The notes under the pieces are model-generated. The model did no database searches. It was not told the origin of the DNA and worked only from the letters and a program-made list of their open reading frames with translations. Positions 41,884-49,332 of a stretch of 49,332 nt of DNA are shown one piece after another. The stretch's first letter is position 1. Each line of letters starts with the position of its first letter. Source of the stretch: an uncultured Oribacterium sp. (GTDB taxonomy: Bacteria; Bacillota; Clostridia; Lachnospirales; Lachnospiraceae); the NCBI GenBank assembly GCA_934279105.1, contig CAKQWR010000001.1, positions 1 through 49,332 of the forward strand, read 5' to 3'. A program made the position numbers and the translations under genes.

Positions 41884-43014
41884 ATGAACTTTTTGAACAC
41901 ATTCGCTACGCTGTTCGCCAATGCAGGCAACCTGCACTGGCAGATGGTGGTCATGTGGGCCATCGGCGGCCTGCTGATTTATCTCGCCATCGTAAAGAAG
42001 ATGGAGCCGAGCCTGCTACTCCCGATGGGCTTCGGTGCGATCCTCGTAAACCTGCCGATGTCCGGCGCGATCACACAGGGCGATACCGTCGGCCCGATTA
42101 CGGCGCTGTTCGAAGCAGGTATGTCGAACGAGCTCTTCCCGCTGCTTCTCTTCATCGGTATCGGTGCGATGATCGACTTCGGACCGCTGCTTGAGAAGCC
42201 GTGGCTCATGCTCTTCGGTGCCGCGGCTCAGTTCGGAATTTTCTTTACCCTGTTCGCTGCCGGCTTCTTCTTCGATCTCAAGGATGCAGCATCCATCGCC
42301 ATCATCGGTGCGGCGGATGGCCCGACCGCGATCTATGTCGCAAACGTTCTGAAATCGAAGTATCTCGGTGCCATCATGGTCGCTGCCTACAGCTACATGG
42401 CCCTCGTCCCGATCGTGCAACCGCCGGTCATCAAGGCACTTACCACGAAGAAGGAACGTCAGATCCGTATGCCATATCAGCAGGGCAGCGTCAGCCAGCT
42501 GACGAAGATCCTCTTCCCGATTGTCGTGACCATCATCGCCGGCATCGTCGCACCGACCAGTGTCGCCCTCGTCGGCTTCCTCATGTTCGGTAACCTGCTT
42601 CGTGAGTGCGGTGTCCTGAATTCTCTCAGTGAAACGGCACAGAGCGTGCTTGCAAACCTGATCACCATCGTGCTCGGTCTCACCGTCGCCGGCCAGATGA
42701 CCGCCGATCAGTTCGTTCGTCCGGACACCCTTCTGATCCTCGCCCTCGGCCTCGTGGCCTTCGTCTTCGATACCGCAGGCGGCGTACTCTTCGCGAAGTT
42801 CCTGAATCTCTTCCTTCCGGAAGGCAAGAAGCTGAACCCGATGATCGGCGCCGCCGGCATCAGTGCCTTCCCGATGAGCGGCCGTGTCGTCAACAAGCTC
42901 GGTCTCGAGGAGGATAATCAGAACTTCCTTCTGATATACTCAATCAGTGTCAATGTTTCCGGCCAGATCGCATCCGTCCTCGCAGGTGGACTGATTCTGA
43001 CCCTGATGGCTTAA
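41884..43014 (+). CDS. oadB: Na+-transporting carboxylic acid decarboxylase, beta subunit
   Basis: 376 aa, very hydrophobic. The membrane subunit of biotin-dependent Na+ pumps (OadB/GcdB/MmdB), where decarboxylation of a carboxybiotin drives Na+ export. Seen: KKMEPSLLLPMGFGAILVNLP, LLFIGIGAMIDFGPLL, the conserved IIGAADGPTAIYVANVL with the key Asp, YSYMALVPIVQPPVIKALTT, and FPMSGRVVN with NVSGQIASVLAGG. AGGAGG ribosome site. A 42-codon gamma-like gene follows. The alpha (carboxyltransferase) and biotin carrier genes are not in the window, so which acid is used is unknown. Confidence 0.93.
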   Translation: MNFLNTFATLFANAGNLHWQMVVMWAIGGLLIYLAIVKKMEPSLLLPMGFGAILVNLPMSGAITQGDTVGPITALFEAGMSNELFPLLLFIGIGAMIDFGPLLEKPWLMLFGAAAQFGIFFTLFAAGFFFDLKDAASIAIIGAADGPTAIYVANVLKSKYLGAIMVAAYSYMALVPIVQPPVIKALTTKKERQIRMPYQQGSVSQLTKILFPIVVTIIAGIVAPTSVALVGFLMFGNLLRECGVLNSLSETAQSVLANLITIVLGLTVAGQMTADQFVRPDTLLILALGLVAFVFDTAGGVLFAKFLNLFLPEGKKLNPMIGAAGISAFPMSGRVVNKLGLEEDNQNFLLIYSISVNVSGQIASVLAGGLILTLMA

Positions 43015-43029
43015 AAAGGAGGTCCCTAT

Positions 43030-43158
43030 ATGTTACATCTTACTTCATGGACACAGACCCTTCCGATGATGGTTTCCGGTATGGCCGGCATCATCCTCGT
43101 CATGGGTGTCATCGTACTGGTTGTTATGCTTCTCAACAAGCTGACCAGCCGTAAATAA
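43030..43158 (+). CDS. Tiny membrane protein, OadG/gamma-like subunit
   Basis: 42 aa, starting MLHLTSWTQTLPMMVSGMAG. One hydrophobic helix (about 15-36: GMAGIILVMGVIVLVVMLL) is followed by a short basic end NKLTSRK. It starts 15 bp after the oadB stop with AAGGAGG, so it is co-transcribed. Size, single N-terminal helix and position fit the small gamma/delta anchor subunit (OadG/MmdD) of Na+-pumping decarboxylases; the cytosolic zinc-binding or Ala/Pro tail of OadG is absent. Followed at once by a terminator. Confidence 0.8.
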   Translation: MLHLTSWTQTLPMMVSGMAGIILVMGVIVLVVMLLNKLTSRK

Positions 43159-43174
43159 ACTACATACGAATAGC

Positions 43175-43209
43175 AAAACAGCCGGGTGAAGAAATCACCC
43201 GGCTGTTTT
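43175..43209 (+). terminator. Terminator of the oadB unit
   Basis: AAAACAGCCGGGTG (43175-43188) and CACCCGGCTGTTTT (43196-43209) are perfectly complementary, with a 7-nt loop and a T-run on the plus strand. Confidence 0.95.
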
Positions 43210-43300
43210 GGTAAATAGCGGCTGTTGTTGACCATAGAAAGTCTCATCGCAGTGTGAAGCTTCGGTCTAGCCTGTTTTGATCAAGCTGTGTCAAAATCTT

Positions 43301-43900
43301 TCAGATATCTCCGAACTTCAGCTTCGCGGCATGCTGAATCAACTCCGCTGCCTCCTCGATGCTGTAGCAGGCACTGTTGATGCAGAGATCACTGTACTCC
43401 GTGTTCCCAGGAAAATTCGGGATGTACTTCCGATGGTAGCTCTCACGTGCCTTATCCGCATCATGCACCGCCTTTACCGCCTCCTTCTCGTTCATGCCGA
43501 AATAGTCGATGCAGTTCTTCACGCGGACATCATATGGTGCATATACGTATACACGCAACAGACGTGGCTCATTGCGCAGGCAGTACGCACCGCAGCGCCC
43601 CACGATGATACACGAATCCTTCTTTGCAAAGTCCTGAATGATGTTTTCCTGTACGAGGAAGATTTCATCCTGCATGTCGGTCGTCCCGACACCAAACGGA
43701 TACAGATGATAGGAGAATTTCGAACGGATGTCCTCTTCCTTCCGGCTGATCTCTTTCACGGAGGTGTTCATACGCTTCGCGGTTTCCTCCACGATGTCAC
43801 GGTCCATGAACTCGATACCGAGCTGCTTCGAAAGCGCACGCGCCACCAGACTGCCGAATGAACCAAACTGTCTCGAAATCGTGATCACATATTTTTCCAT
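43301..43900 (-). CDS. Cytidylate kinase-like family protein
   Basis: 199 aa. Starts EKYVITISRQFGSFGSLVARALSKQLGIEFMDRDIV, the P-loop kinase N-terminus of the AAA/cytidylate kinase-like (Cytidylate_kin_2) family. Then DSCIIVGRCGAYCLRN, LRVYVYAP and AVHDADKARESYHRKY. The usual P-loop (GSGG..IG) is changed to GSFGSLVA, so ATP binding may be weak or altered. It follows the ABC ATPase gene closely (23 bp) on the same strand. Such proteins are common in Clostridia; no role is known. Confidence 0.8.
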   Translation of the reverse strand: MEKYVITISRQFGSFGSLVARALSKQLGIEFMDRDIVEETAKRMNTSVKEISRKEEDIRSKFSYHLYPFGVGTTDMQDEIFLVQENIIQDFAKKDSCIIVGRCGAYCLRNEPRLLRVYVYAPYDVRVKNCIDYFGMNEKEAVKAVHDADKARESYHRKYIPNFPGNTEYSDLCINSACYSIEEAAELIQHAAKLKFGDI

Positions 43901-43923
43901 GCTGTCCCTCCGCTGTTAAATTT

Positions 43924-44670
43924 TTACAGTACCTTCTGGATGAAGCTGATCGTACGTGGCTCCTTCGGATGCACGATGACCTCCTGCGGTGTGCCCTCCT
44001 CAACGATGTAGCCGCCATCCATGAAGATGACACGGTCCGCGACTTCGCGGGCGAAGCCGATCTCATGGGTAACGATGACCATCGTCATGCCGTCCGCAGC
44101 CAGCTGCTTCATGACGGCGAGTACCTCGCCGACCATTTCCGGGTCAAGTGCCGAGGTCGGCTCATCGAAGAGCATGATGTCCGGCTTCATGCAGAGTGCA
44201 CGTGCGATCGCAACACGCTGCTTCTGCCCACCGGAAAGCTGAGACGGATAAGCTGCGGCCTTCTCGGCGAGGTCGACACGCTGAAGCATCTCCATCGCAC
44301 GCTCCTTCGCCTCCGCCTTACTGCACTTTTTAAGTTCCACCGGTGCCAGCATCAGATTATGCAGGACATCCATGTTATTGAAGAGGTTAAAGTGCTGGAA
44401 CACCATGCCGATGTTCTCGCGGACCTTATTCATATCCACCTTTTTATCGGTGATGTCGACACCATCCACATGGATCTTCCCGGCCGTCACATCCTCAAGC
44501 TTATTTAAGCAACGCAGAAATGTCGACTTTCCGGAACCGGAAGGGCCGAGGATCACGACAACCTCGCCCTCATGGATTTCGGTCGAGATGTCTCGTAAAA
44601 CTTCGAGATCGCCGAAGCACTTCCGAAGGTTTTCTACCTTTATTTTAACATTTTTATCGTTTGAAATCAC
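43924..44670 (-). CDS. Polar amino acid ABC transporter, ATPase
   Basis: 248 aa when started at GTG 44670, which has AAAGGAGG nine bases before it; the frame can also open at GTG 44691. Walker [11 protein letters not shown]-loop MVFQHFNLF, signature [15 protein letters not shown], Walker [13 protein letters not shown], switch His in VTHE. GlnQ/HisP family, which drives uptake of glutamine, histidine or related amino acids. The four-gene order (SBP, permease, ATPase, kinase-like) is compact. The overlapped ribosome site lies in the permease-ATPase gap. Confidence 0.93.
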   Translation of the reverse strand: MISNDKNVKIKVENLRKCFGDLEVLRDISTEIHEGEVVVILGPSGSGKSTFLRCLNKLEDVTAGKIHVDGVDITDKKVDMNKVRENIGMVFQHFNLFNNMDVLHNLMLAPVELKKCSKAEAKERAMEMLQRVDLAEKAAAYPSQLSGGQKQRVAIARALCMKPDIMLFDEPTSALDPEMVGEVLAVMKQLAADGMTMVIVTHEIGFAREVADRVIFMDGGYIVEEGTPQEVIVHPKEPRTISFIQKVL

Positions 44671-44695
44671 GGTTTTTTTCCTCCTTTCCACTGCA

Positions 44696-45376
44696 TCAGC
44701 GCTTCACGCCGCGGTTCATTCTCCGCTCCACGATCTTCGCGATATAGGAAAGGATCGTGATGACGACGAGGTACATGATACCGACGATAGCCCAGGTCTG
44801 GAAAGACAGGAAGGTCTTCGCCTGTACGTTCTTCGCGGTATTGACGAGCTCAGGGAAACCAATGACGGACAGGATGGAGGTATCCTTTACCGTGATGATG
44901 AACTGGTTGATGATACTCGGGATCATCGTACGAATCGCCTGCGGCATGATGATCTTCCGCATCGTGGTCCAGTACGGAAGGCCGAGGGAACGACCTGCCT
45001 CCATCTGGCCGATGTCGACCGACTGGATACCGGCACGGATGATTTCCGCCATGTACGCACCACAGTTCAATGCGAGACAGATGGTACCTGCCTGGAGCGC
45101 CGTCATCGTGAAGCCCTGGCCGATCTTCAGTATATTATTCAGTAAGTATGGTACACCGAAATAAACGAAAAACGCCAGTACGATCATCGGTACGCCTCGA
45201 ATGATAAATACGAAAATCTGTGCGATGATGTTACATACCTTATTCTTAACGACGCTCATAAGACCGAAGATCATGCCCAGGATACATGCGAACAGTAATC
45301 CCAGGAATGCCAGCAGGAGCGTCCGTCCCATCGCCAGCACCAGCAGTCTTCCATAGGCGGAGATGATTTTTGCCAT
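44696..45376 (-). CDS. Polar amino acid ABC transporter, permease
   Basis: 226 aa, about five membrane helices, HisM/GlnP type. The ATPase-coupling EAA loop is [34 protein letters not shown]-terminal [16 protein letters not shown] and [18 protein letters not shown] are typical. It probably makes a homodimeric channel, as only one permease gene is present. A stem-loop separates it from the SBP gene, which would raise SBP over permease. Confidence 0.93.
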   Translation of the reverse strand: MAKIISAYGRLLVLAMGRTLLLAFLGLLFACILGMIFGLMSVVKNKVCNIIAQIFVFIIRGVPMIVLAFFVYFGVPYLLNNILKIGQGFTMTALQAGTICLALNCGAYMAEIIRAGIQSVDIGQMEAGRSLGLPYWTTMRKIIMPQAIRTMIPSIINQFIITVKDTSILSVIGFPELVNTAKNVQAKTFLSFQTWAIVGIMYLVVITILSYIAKIVERRMNRGVKR

Positions 45377-45492
45377 AGTGTCTCACCCTTCTATCAATCT
45401 GCGCCCTGTCATGCTCACTTCTCTGTACGATCAGAGGCTTCGGACGCCACCAAACAGTTCCTTATTTCACTTCCATTTTCATGGAAATACGC

Positions 45493-45533
45493 CGCAGAAC
45501 ATCCGTCTGTAAAAATCAGGCTGATGTTCTGCG
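45493..45533 (-). other. Intercistronic stem-loop between SBP and permease genes
   Basis: CGCAGAACATC (45493-45503) and GATGTTCTGCG (45523-45533) form a perfect 11-bp stem without a U-run. It lies in the 250-bp gap downstream of the binding-protein gene, where such hairpins protect the 5' mRNA and raise binding protein above permease. Confidence 0.75.
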
Positions 45534-45626
45534 ACGATAATCTGCTTTTTTAATTCATGTTATCGAATCATCAAGCGAGATGATATTCGGTTTTCATCGA
45601 ATCATCAATCAGATAATGCGTTTGAA

Positions 45627-46484
45627 TTATCCGAGGTAAGTAGCGATGATCTCATCGTACTTGCCGTTTGCCTTGATATCCTTAAGACCGGCATTAAACA
45701 TATCGATGAGCTCCTGCTTGCTGGAATCGAAGATCGCAAAGCCATACTCTGCAGGATCGTTGCCAGTACCGTCGATGACCTTCATGCCGAGACCGTTCAC
45801 CTTGATGTTGGCTGCCATGATCGGCGTATCATCGAAGCATGCAGCGACCTGACCGCCGACAACGGCCTGGTACATGGTCGGTGAATCCTCGAAGTAGGTG
45901 ATATCGAAGCCATACTGATCCTTGAGGCTCTCTGCATAATCGGCACTCATGGATGCGGTCTTAACAGCGACGCTCTTCCCCTTTAAACCATCAAATCCAG
46001 TGATGTCGGAGTTCTCTGCGACGGCCATACTCTGGTTTGCATCGAAATATCCATCAGAGAAAATCCATCCGGAAGACTTACGCTCATCAGTGATGGAAGC
46101 ACCGGCAATCATACCATCTGCCTGACCAGCCTGACATGCGGCGATGGAAGCATCCCAGCCGAGTGGCTTGATCTCATACTTGAAGCCCTGATCCTCAGCG
46201 ATGGCTGCGACGATATCCACATCGATACCGACGAGCTTTCCGCTGTCATCGGTGTACTCAAACGGCATAAATGCGGTATCGGTTACGATCTGCCATACCT
46301 TGTCACTATCAGCGGCGGCTGCGGTGGTCTCCTCTGCGGCTGCGGTCGTATCAGCCGCTGCTGCGGTGGTGTCTGCGGCTGCAGTGGTTGCTGCGGCGGT
46401 CGTCGCTGCAGTGTCGGAACCTCCGCACGCGGTCAGACCAAGTACTGCCATCGTTACTGCCATTACAAGTGCGCTCTTTTTCAT
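45627..46484 (-). CDS. Amino acid ABC transporter, substrate-binding lipoprotein
   Basis: 285 aa. Signal peptide with lipobox LTAC (C20), so the protein is lipid-anchored outside. An Ala/Thr-rich linker of repeated TTAAA/DTTAAA units fills about 26-59. The solute-binding fold follows: FMPFEYTDDSGKLVGIDVDIVAAIAED, GQADGMIAGASITDERK, FSDGYFDANQSMAV, GKSVAVKTAS, ACFDDTPIMA and a C-terminal GKYDEIIATYL. This is SBP family 3 for polar amino acids. First gene of the ABC unit. The linker is a slippage-prone repeat. Confidence 0.94.
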   Translation of the reverse strand: MKKSALVMAVTMAVLGLTACGGSDTAATTAAATTAAADTTAAAADTTAAAEETTAAAADSDKVWQIVTDTAFMPFEYTDDSGKLVGIDVDIVAAIAEDQGFKYEIKPLGWDASIAACQAGQADGMIAGASITDERKSSGWIFSDGYFDANQSMAVAENSDITGFDGLKGKSVAVKTASMSADYAESLKDQYGFDITYFEDSPTMYQAVVGGQVAACFDDTPIMAANIKVNGLGMKVIDGTGNDPAEYGFAIFDSSKQELIDMFNAGLKDIKANGKYDEIIATYLG

Positions 46485-46671
46485 AATTTTCTCCTCTCAT
46501 CTTTCTGCTGTGGGGCTTCGCTCCACGAGATCTATCCTAACGGCTTCCGCCGGTAGAAACATATTTGTTCAATGCCAACCTTCTCCACATCATCTCTACG
46601 GATTCTCTTCATCGAAGGGCTCCAGCATCTATGCTGCGGACCGTCTGCATTGTCCTCTGGATGCTGCTGCC
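46485..46671. other. Gap between the C26 peptidase and the ABC operon
   Basis: No gene is supported. It holds a short GTGGGGC/GCTCCAC hairpin near 46511-46527 close to the SBP start and the SBP ribosome site GAGAGGAG. A promoter for the ABC genes must be here but none could be named with confidence. Confidence 0.4.
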
Positions 46672-47388
46672 TTATGTTAAGGAAGGCTTTTTACATGCAT
46701 CGACGAAAGCCTGTACGAGCTTTCGCGATTTCGAATCCGTCATGTAGGCGAATTCCGGATGCCACTGCACGCCGACGATGAATCTTCGATTCGGCACGTT
46801 CAGGGCTTCCACCAGTCCGTCCTCCGAGTACGCCATCGCAACTGCCTTCGGAGCGAGCTGTTTTACCGCCTGATGGTGGTAGCTGTTCACGGCATATGGG
46901 CCGGGTCCGATGATGTCTGCAAGAAGGGTTCCCTTCTTCACATCAACTGTATGAGCAGCCCGATCATACGGTGGTGTCATGTGATGCTCTACGCTGGACG
47001 GATGTTCTGTCGGAAGATCCTGATAGAGTGTCCCGCCGAGAAGTGCATTCATTAACTGGATGCCTCGACAGATACCGAGCACAGGTTTGTCCTCCTGATA
47101 ACATCGATCGAAGAGGTACGTCTCCATCTGATCGCGACGACTGCAGCTGATGCCACAAGTCGCTTTTGCTTCCTCATGATACACACTGGGATCCACATCG
47201 TGACCACCCGTCATCAAAATGCCATCACAGAGAGAAAAGCAGGCATCCATCTCCGCTCGATCGATCGTCAGTGGAAGCATGATCGGAAGTGCACCGCAGG
47301 CCTCAAGAGCTTTCATATAACCCGGAAGCATCCAGTAGCTTTCCTTTTCATCATCATAAAGAGGTATCAACCCGATTATTTTCTTCAT
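46672..47388 (-). CDS. Class I glutamine amidotransferase-like peptidase (C26, PuuD-like)
   Basis: 238 aa. Peptidase C26 family, such as gamma-glutamyl-GABA hydrolase. Seen: IGLIPLYDDEKESYWMLPGYMKALEACGALPIMLPLT, DGILMTGGHDVDPSVYHE, nucleophile Cys in VLGICRGIQLMNALLGGTLYQDL, VNSYHHQAVKQLAP and the His/Glu pair in GVQWHPEFAY. It cleaves gamma-glutamyl amide bonds. It lies upstream of the ABC importer in the same direction; together they could supply glutamate or other amino acids. It is preceded by a promoter with an early terminator. Confidence 0.92.
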   Translation of the reverse strand: MKKIIGLIPLYDDEKESYWMLPGYMKALEACGALPIMLPLTIDRAEMDACFSLCDGILMTGGHDVDPSVYHEEAKATCGISCSRRDQMETYLFDRCYQEDKPVLGICRGIQLMNALLGGTLYQDLPTEHPSSVEHHMTPPYDRAAHTVDVKKGTLLADIIGPGPYAVNSYHHQAVKQLAPKAVAMAYSEDGLVEALNVPNRRFIVGVQWHPEFAYMTDSKSRKLVQAFVDACKKPSLT

Positions 47389-47434
47389 ATCTTCTCGCCT
47401 CCGCCCCCTTGTCTTAGTTACCGACTTGCAGGTG

Positions 47435-47488
47435 CAGTAAAATAAAAAGACAAAGAGGTCTGAATCCTTTCGGACGCGGGCCTCTTTG
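47435..47488 (-). terminator. Early terminator in the C26 gene leader
   Basis: CAAAGAGG (47451-47458) and CCTCTTTG (47481-47488) form a stem around a GC-rich loop; TCTTTTTATTTT follows on the minus strand. It begins right after the predicted transcription start at about 47493 and ends ~50 nt before the gene start, so most transcripts may stop here. Confidence 0.7.
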
Positions 47489-47499
47489 CCTTGGTCTGT

Positions 47500-47528
47500 A
47501 TGTTAACACTGCAATGTGTAAAAGTCAA
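47500..47528 (-). promoter_or_regulatory. Promoter of the C26 peptidase gene
   Basis: TTGACT (47528-47523) and TAACAT (47505-47500) with a 17-bp spacer on the minus strand. Confidence 0.75.
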
Positions 47529-47688
47529 GCTTTTGCATCGTTGAATATTTGATTTTTCTTACTATTTCTTCGTTTTATGGAAGATCGTCAAAAAATCTCA
47601 TATCCTCGTGTCTCATATTTGAGGCCGTAACTAAAAGACTTTGTGGTCTGCGTCTTTTTCTCTCATGGGCTATATCTTACGACCATGT

Positions 47689-47713
47689 AAAAGACATGTC
47701 AACCATGTCTTTT
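47689..47713 (-). terminator. Terminator-like hairpin at the end of the mini-gene
   Basis: AAAAGACATG (47689-47698) and CATGTCTTTT (47704-47713) are perfectly complementary with a 5-nt loop. On the minus strand the stem overlaps the stop codon of the mini-gene and TTTT ends the stem. Confidence 0.65.
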
Positions 47714-47795
47714 ATTCTATTTCCAGATATGTACTATAACCATAGATATCAGATATCGTCTCCGCTACCTGATCACCGTAATTGTCCGCTTTCAC
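47712..47795 (-). CDS. Possible 27-residue mini-gene or gene remnant
   Basis: GTG start at 47795, TAA at 47712-47714. The product begins VKADNYGDQVAETISDI and ends in TYLEIE, an ordinary-looking acidic amphipathic peptide. GAGGGG lies just before the GTG, and the GTG overlaps the stop of another short frame (VSTEHYLLEGM) in an ATGTGA arrangement, as in coupled genes. A hairpin terminator overlaps the end. I do not recognise the peptide. It may be a true small protein, the tail of a decayed gene, or chance. Confidence 0.35.
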   Translation of the reverse strand: MKADNYGDQVAETISDIYGYSTYLEIE

Positions 47796-48174
47796 ATCCC
47801 CTCAAGCAGGTAGTGCTCGGTCGACACCAGCGTAACTAGAAAACCGCCGTATGCATCATCACATACGACGGTTTTACATGGAGTATGAATTTTATCTTAG
47901 GTAATAGAATTTCCCTTTCGGGAGGACATGCTTGTCCCTTCGGTACAACACATGTGTAAATCAGAGTTTGAATCTTGTACGTATAACAAAAGGTTTACGA
48001 ATCCGTCTGTTTTATTTCAGGAGTTTAATGTGAACAGAACGGTTCATAGTCTATGTACGATTCATTGGTCTGCCGAACCAAATTCATCATTTTATGGCGA
48101 CTACATGCATCTTTTCGGACAAATCGACCGTACTTGGGCGATTACCGTCGATCCTGCCGAATCATCATGAATCA

Positions 48175-48594
48175 TCAGGCAAGTGCTGTTCCCAGTGCCT
48201 TGCATTCTGCCAGTGCTGCCTCATCCGGTGCATCCTGGCAGATCACGGTGGAGATTACGTTCACGCCGTCTGTGTCGCAACGGTTCTTCCAGTCCTCCAT
48301 CCACGCGCCATCTCCCCAGCCCCAAGAGCCGAAAAGACCGATTTTCTTTCCAGATAGTGAGCTCTCTACCGCAGTAAACATCGGCTCGAACTCTTCCTCT
48401 TCCAGAACCTCTGCACCCATCGCAGGGCAGCCGAAGGCGATGGCATCATAGGACGCTACGTCTCCCGCAGAGAATTCGGATGGTCCCAGCACCGTTACCT
48501 CTGCGCCAGCTTCCTGTGCGCCTTCCGCGACAGCTTTCGCCATCTGCTCGGTATTTCCGGTTCCGGACCAAAAAACAACCACAATTTTGCTCAT
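48175..48594 (-). CDS. Flavodoxin
   Basis: 139 aa, short-chain flavodoxin. FMN phosphate loop VVFWSGTGNTEQMAKAV at 5-21, then YDAIAFGCPAMGAEVLEE and LFGSWGWGDGAWMEDW around the isoalloxazine ring. It carries low-potential electrons, probably instead of ferredoxin under iron limitation. GAGGAGG ribosome site. Next upstream on the same strand is a DUF3793 gene, a pairing I recall from several Clostridia. Confidence 0.94.
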   Translation of the reverse strand: MSKIVVVFWSGTGNTEQMAKAVAEGAQEAGAEVTVLGPSEFSAGDVASYDAIAFGCPAMGAEVLEEEEFEPMFTAVESSLSGKKIGLFGSWGWGDGAWMEDWKNRCDTDGVNVISTVICQDAPDEAALAECKALGTALA

Positions 48595-48768
48595 GCTTCC
48601 TCCTCTCGTTTCAGAACATCATTCTGGATAAACTTCCATTTCATACCTCAATACCCAAGGGCGAGTCGGGCGCTCAGGCCGAAAACCATAGCATATCCAA
48701 AATCCGTTCCTTTCTATATATCCAAACAGCCGCTGCTTATGGTCAGCCACTGATTTGGTCGTGATAAG

Positions 48769-49329
48769 TCAGCTTGCGACGGTGAGTTCCTCGAGCGTCC
48801 ACCCCTGTGCAAAGGCGCGCTGATAAATCATCGTGCATCGCTTGAATCTACGGAAGGCTGCTTCTGCCTGTTCGACATCACCATACACCTTCCATGTGCC
48901 GACGCATTTGCATCCTTCTTCTTTATGGTTCATGAAGCCCTCTACATCTTCTAATGGATAGCCAAGAAAAATACCGATTTCATGTGGAAACTCATCCGAT
49001 GATTTCCGGACACGAATCCGCTGGCTCAACTTGGCGATACAGCGTGCCGTATCCCGGCAATCATAGCCGAAACGCTTAAGAAACGCGCGTATCTCTTTTT
49101 GCTGTAGTAATCGTGCGAGCTGTTCCGGTCGGTATAGATACAGAAGCACCCGCCCCTTCCGACAGTTCATGGGCACAGCTCGTAGACCCTTCCGCACGAA
49201 GATTTGATTCATTTCCCGGATATCCTCTCGTGCCTTCGCAAGATTCGTATACGGAAGACTGATCAGATTCGACGGTTTCATTCCCGCCAGTGTCGGCGAG
49301 CAGTTTTCAATCAATAATTGCTCCGGCAT
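48769..49329 (-). CDS. DUF3793-family protein
   Basis: 186 aa. N-terminal LLIENCSPTLAGMKPSNLISL, then LRAVPMNCRKGRVLLYLYRPEQLARLL, FPHEIGIFLGYPLEDVEGFM and KCVGTWKVYGDVEQAEAAFRRFKRC. These are the features of DUF3793 as I remember it: a conserved CSPTLAGxK start, HEIGIFLGYP and a Cys-rich loop. The function is unknown. Linked to flavodoxin, which hints at redox or metal handling. The start at 49329 is three bases from the window edge, so an earlier start cannot be excluded. Confidence 0.8.
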   Translation of the reverse strand: MPEQLLIENCSPTLAGMKPSNLISLPYTNLAKAREDIREMNQIFVRKGLRAVPMNCRKGRVLLYLYRPEQLARLLQQKEIRAFLKRFGYDCRDTARCIAKLSQRIRVRKSSDEFPHEIGIFLGYPLEDVEGFMNHKEEGCKCVGTWKVYGDVEQAEAAFRRFKRCTMIYQRAFAQGWTLEELTVAS

Positions 49330-49332
49330 ATC

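Larger units (their letters stand above)
47529..48174. other. Gene-poor region with hairpins and a mini-gene candidate
   Basis: AAAAGAC/GTCTTTT (47633-47658), AAAAGACATG/CATGTCTTTT (47689-47713) and AAACCGCCGTATG/CATACGACGGTTTT (47841-47875) form hairpins. Between them lies the 27-codon frame at 47712-47795. From 47880 to 48174 nothing recognisable was found. Confidence 0.5.

Overview
The window looks like chromosomal DNA of an anaerobic, low-to-mid GC Firmicute, most likely a Lachnospiraceae-type Clostridium relative. The signs are a T-box leader before pheS, a short HisG paired with HisZ, the 2-hydroxyacyl-CoA dehydratase/Etf reductive pathway, a Na+-pump decarboxylase beta subunit, an Ala/Thr-rich lipoprotein linker and a DUF3793-flavodoxin pair. 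Most genes lie on the minus strand. No rRNA, tRNA, CRISPR array, IS element or phage gene was seen.

Layout: 1-615 is the start of pheS with its T-box leader. 616-3450 is an AT-rich accessory island. It holds one gene (1736-2623), whose product has a PD-(D/E)XK-like C-terminal domain, between two diverged copies of an unusual repeat element (770-1278 and 2708-3144). Each copy is a row of ~41-bp units. Each unit is two inverted 11-bp half-sites set about 30 bp apart, around a pyrimidine-rich core, and the half-site types switch about a central symmetric unit. Unit-to-unit spacing (54, 66, 65, 64 bp) is identical in both copies although sequence has drifted. This is the strongest candidate for an undescribed system. 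A second, different array with the same 30-bp half-site displacement lies at 30940-31274, and a possible relic of the first family at 41621-41712.

3452-4885 is a cysteine desulfurase with unusual inserts. 5081-17385 is a coherent catabolic block: CoA-ligase and thioesterase, a GntR/FCD regulator, dehydratase activator, two dehydratase subunits, a YkvI-type transporter, a CaiB/FldA-type CoA-transferase, acyl-CoA dehydrogenase and EtfBA. Together they would convert a 2-hydroxy acid to enoyl-CoA and then to the saturated acyl-CoA (Stickland-type reductive branch). Three GTATAC-centred dyads overlap the -10 regions of the three transcription units and suggest one GntR regulon.

17609-28260 is a histidine operon (hisC-B-Z-G-D-H-A-F-I, then a NUDIX hydrolase, a spermidine-synthase-like protein and a PHP histidinol phosphatase). 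No hisE is present. 28490-30572 is NAD salvage (pncB, pncA). 31499-43158 is a mixed region: two MATE pumps (one behind a MerR-type promoter), a GNAT, an HD phosphohydrolase, a nitroreductase, a ~250-bp cruciform-forming sequence, ddl, a secreted ComEC-like metallo-hydrolase, alsS, and oadB with a 42-codon gamma-like gene. 43301-49329 holds a cytidylate-kinase-like protein, a polar amino acid ABC importer, a class I glutamine amidotransferase-like peptidase (C26), a possible mini-gene, flavodoxin and DUF3793.

All function calls come from reading the sequence and from recalled family features; no database search was run.
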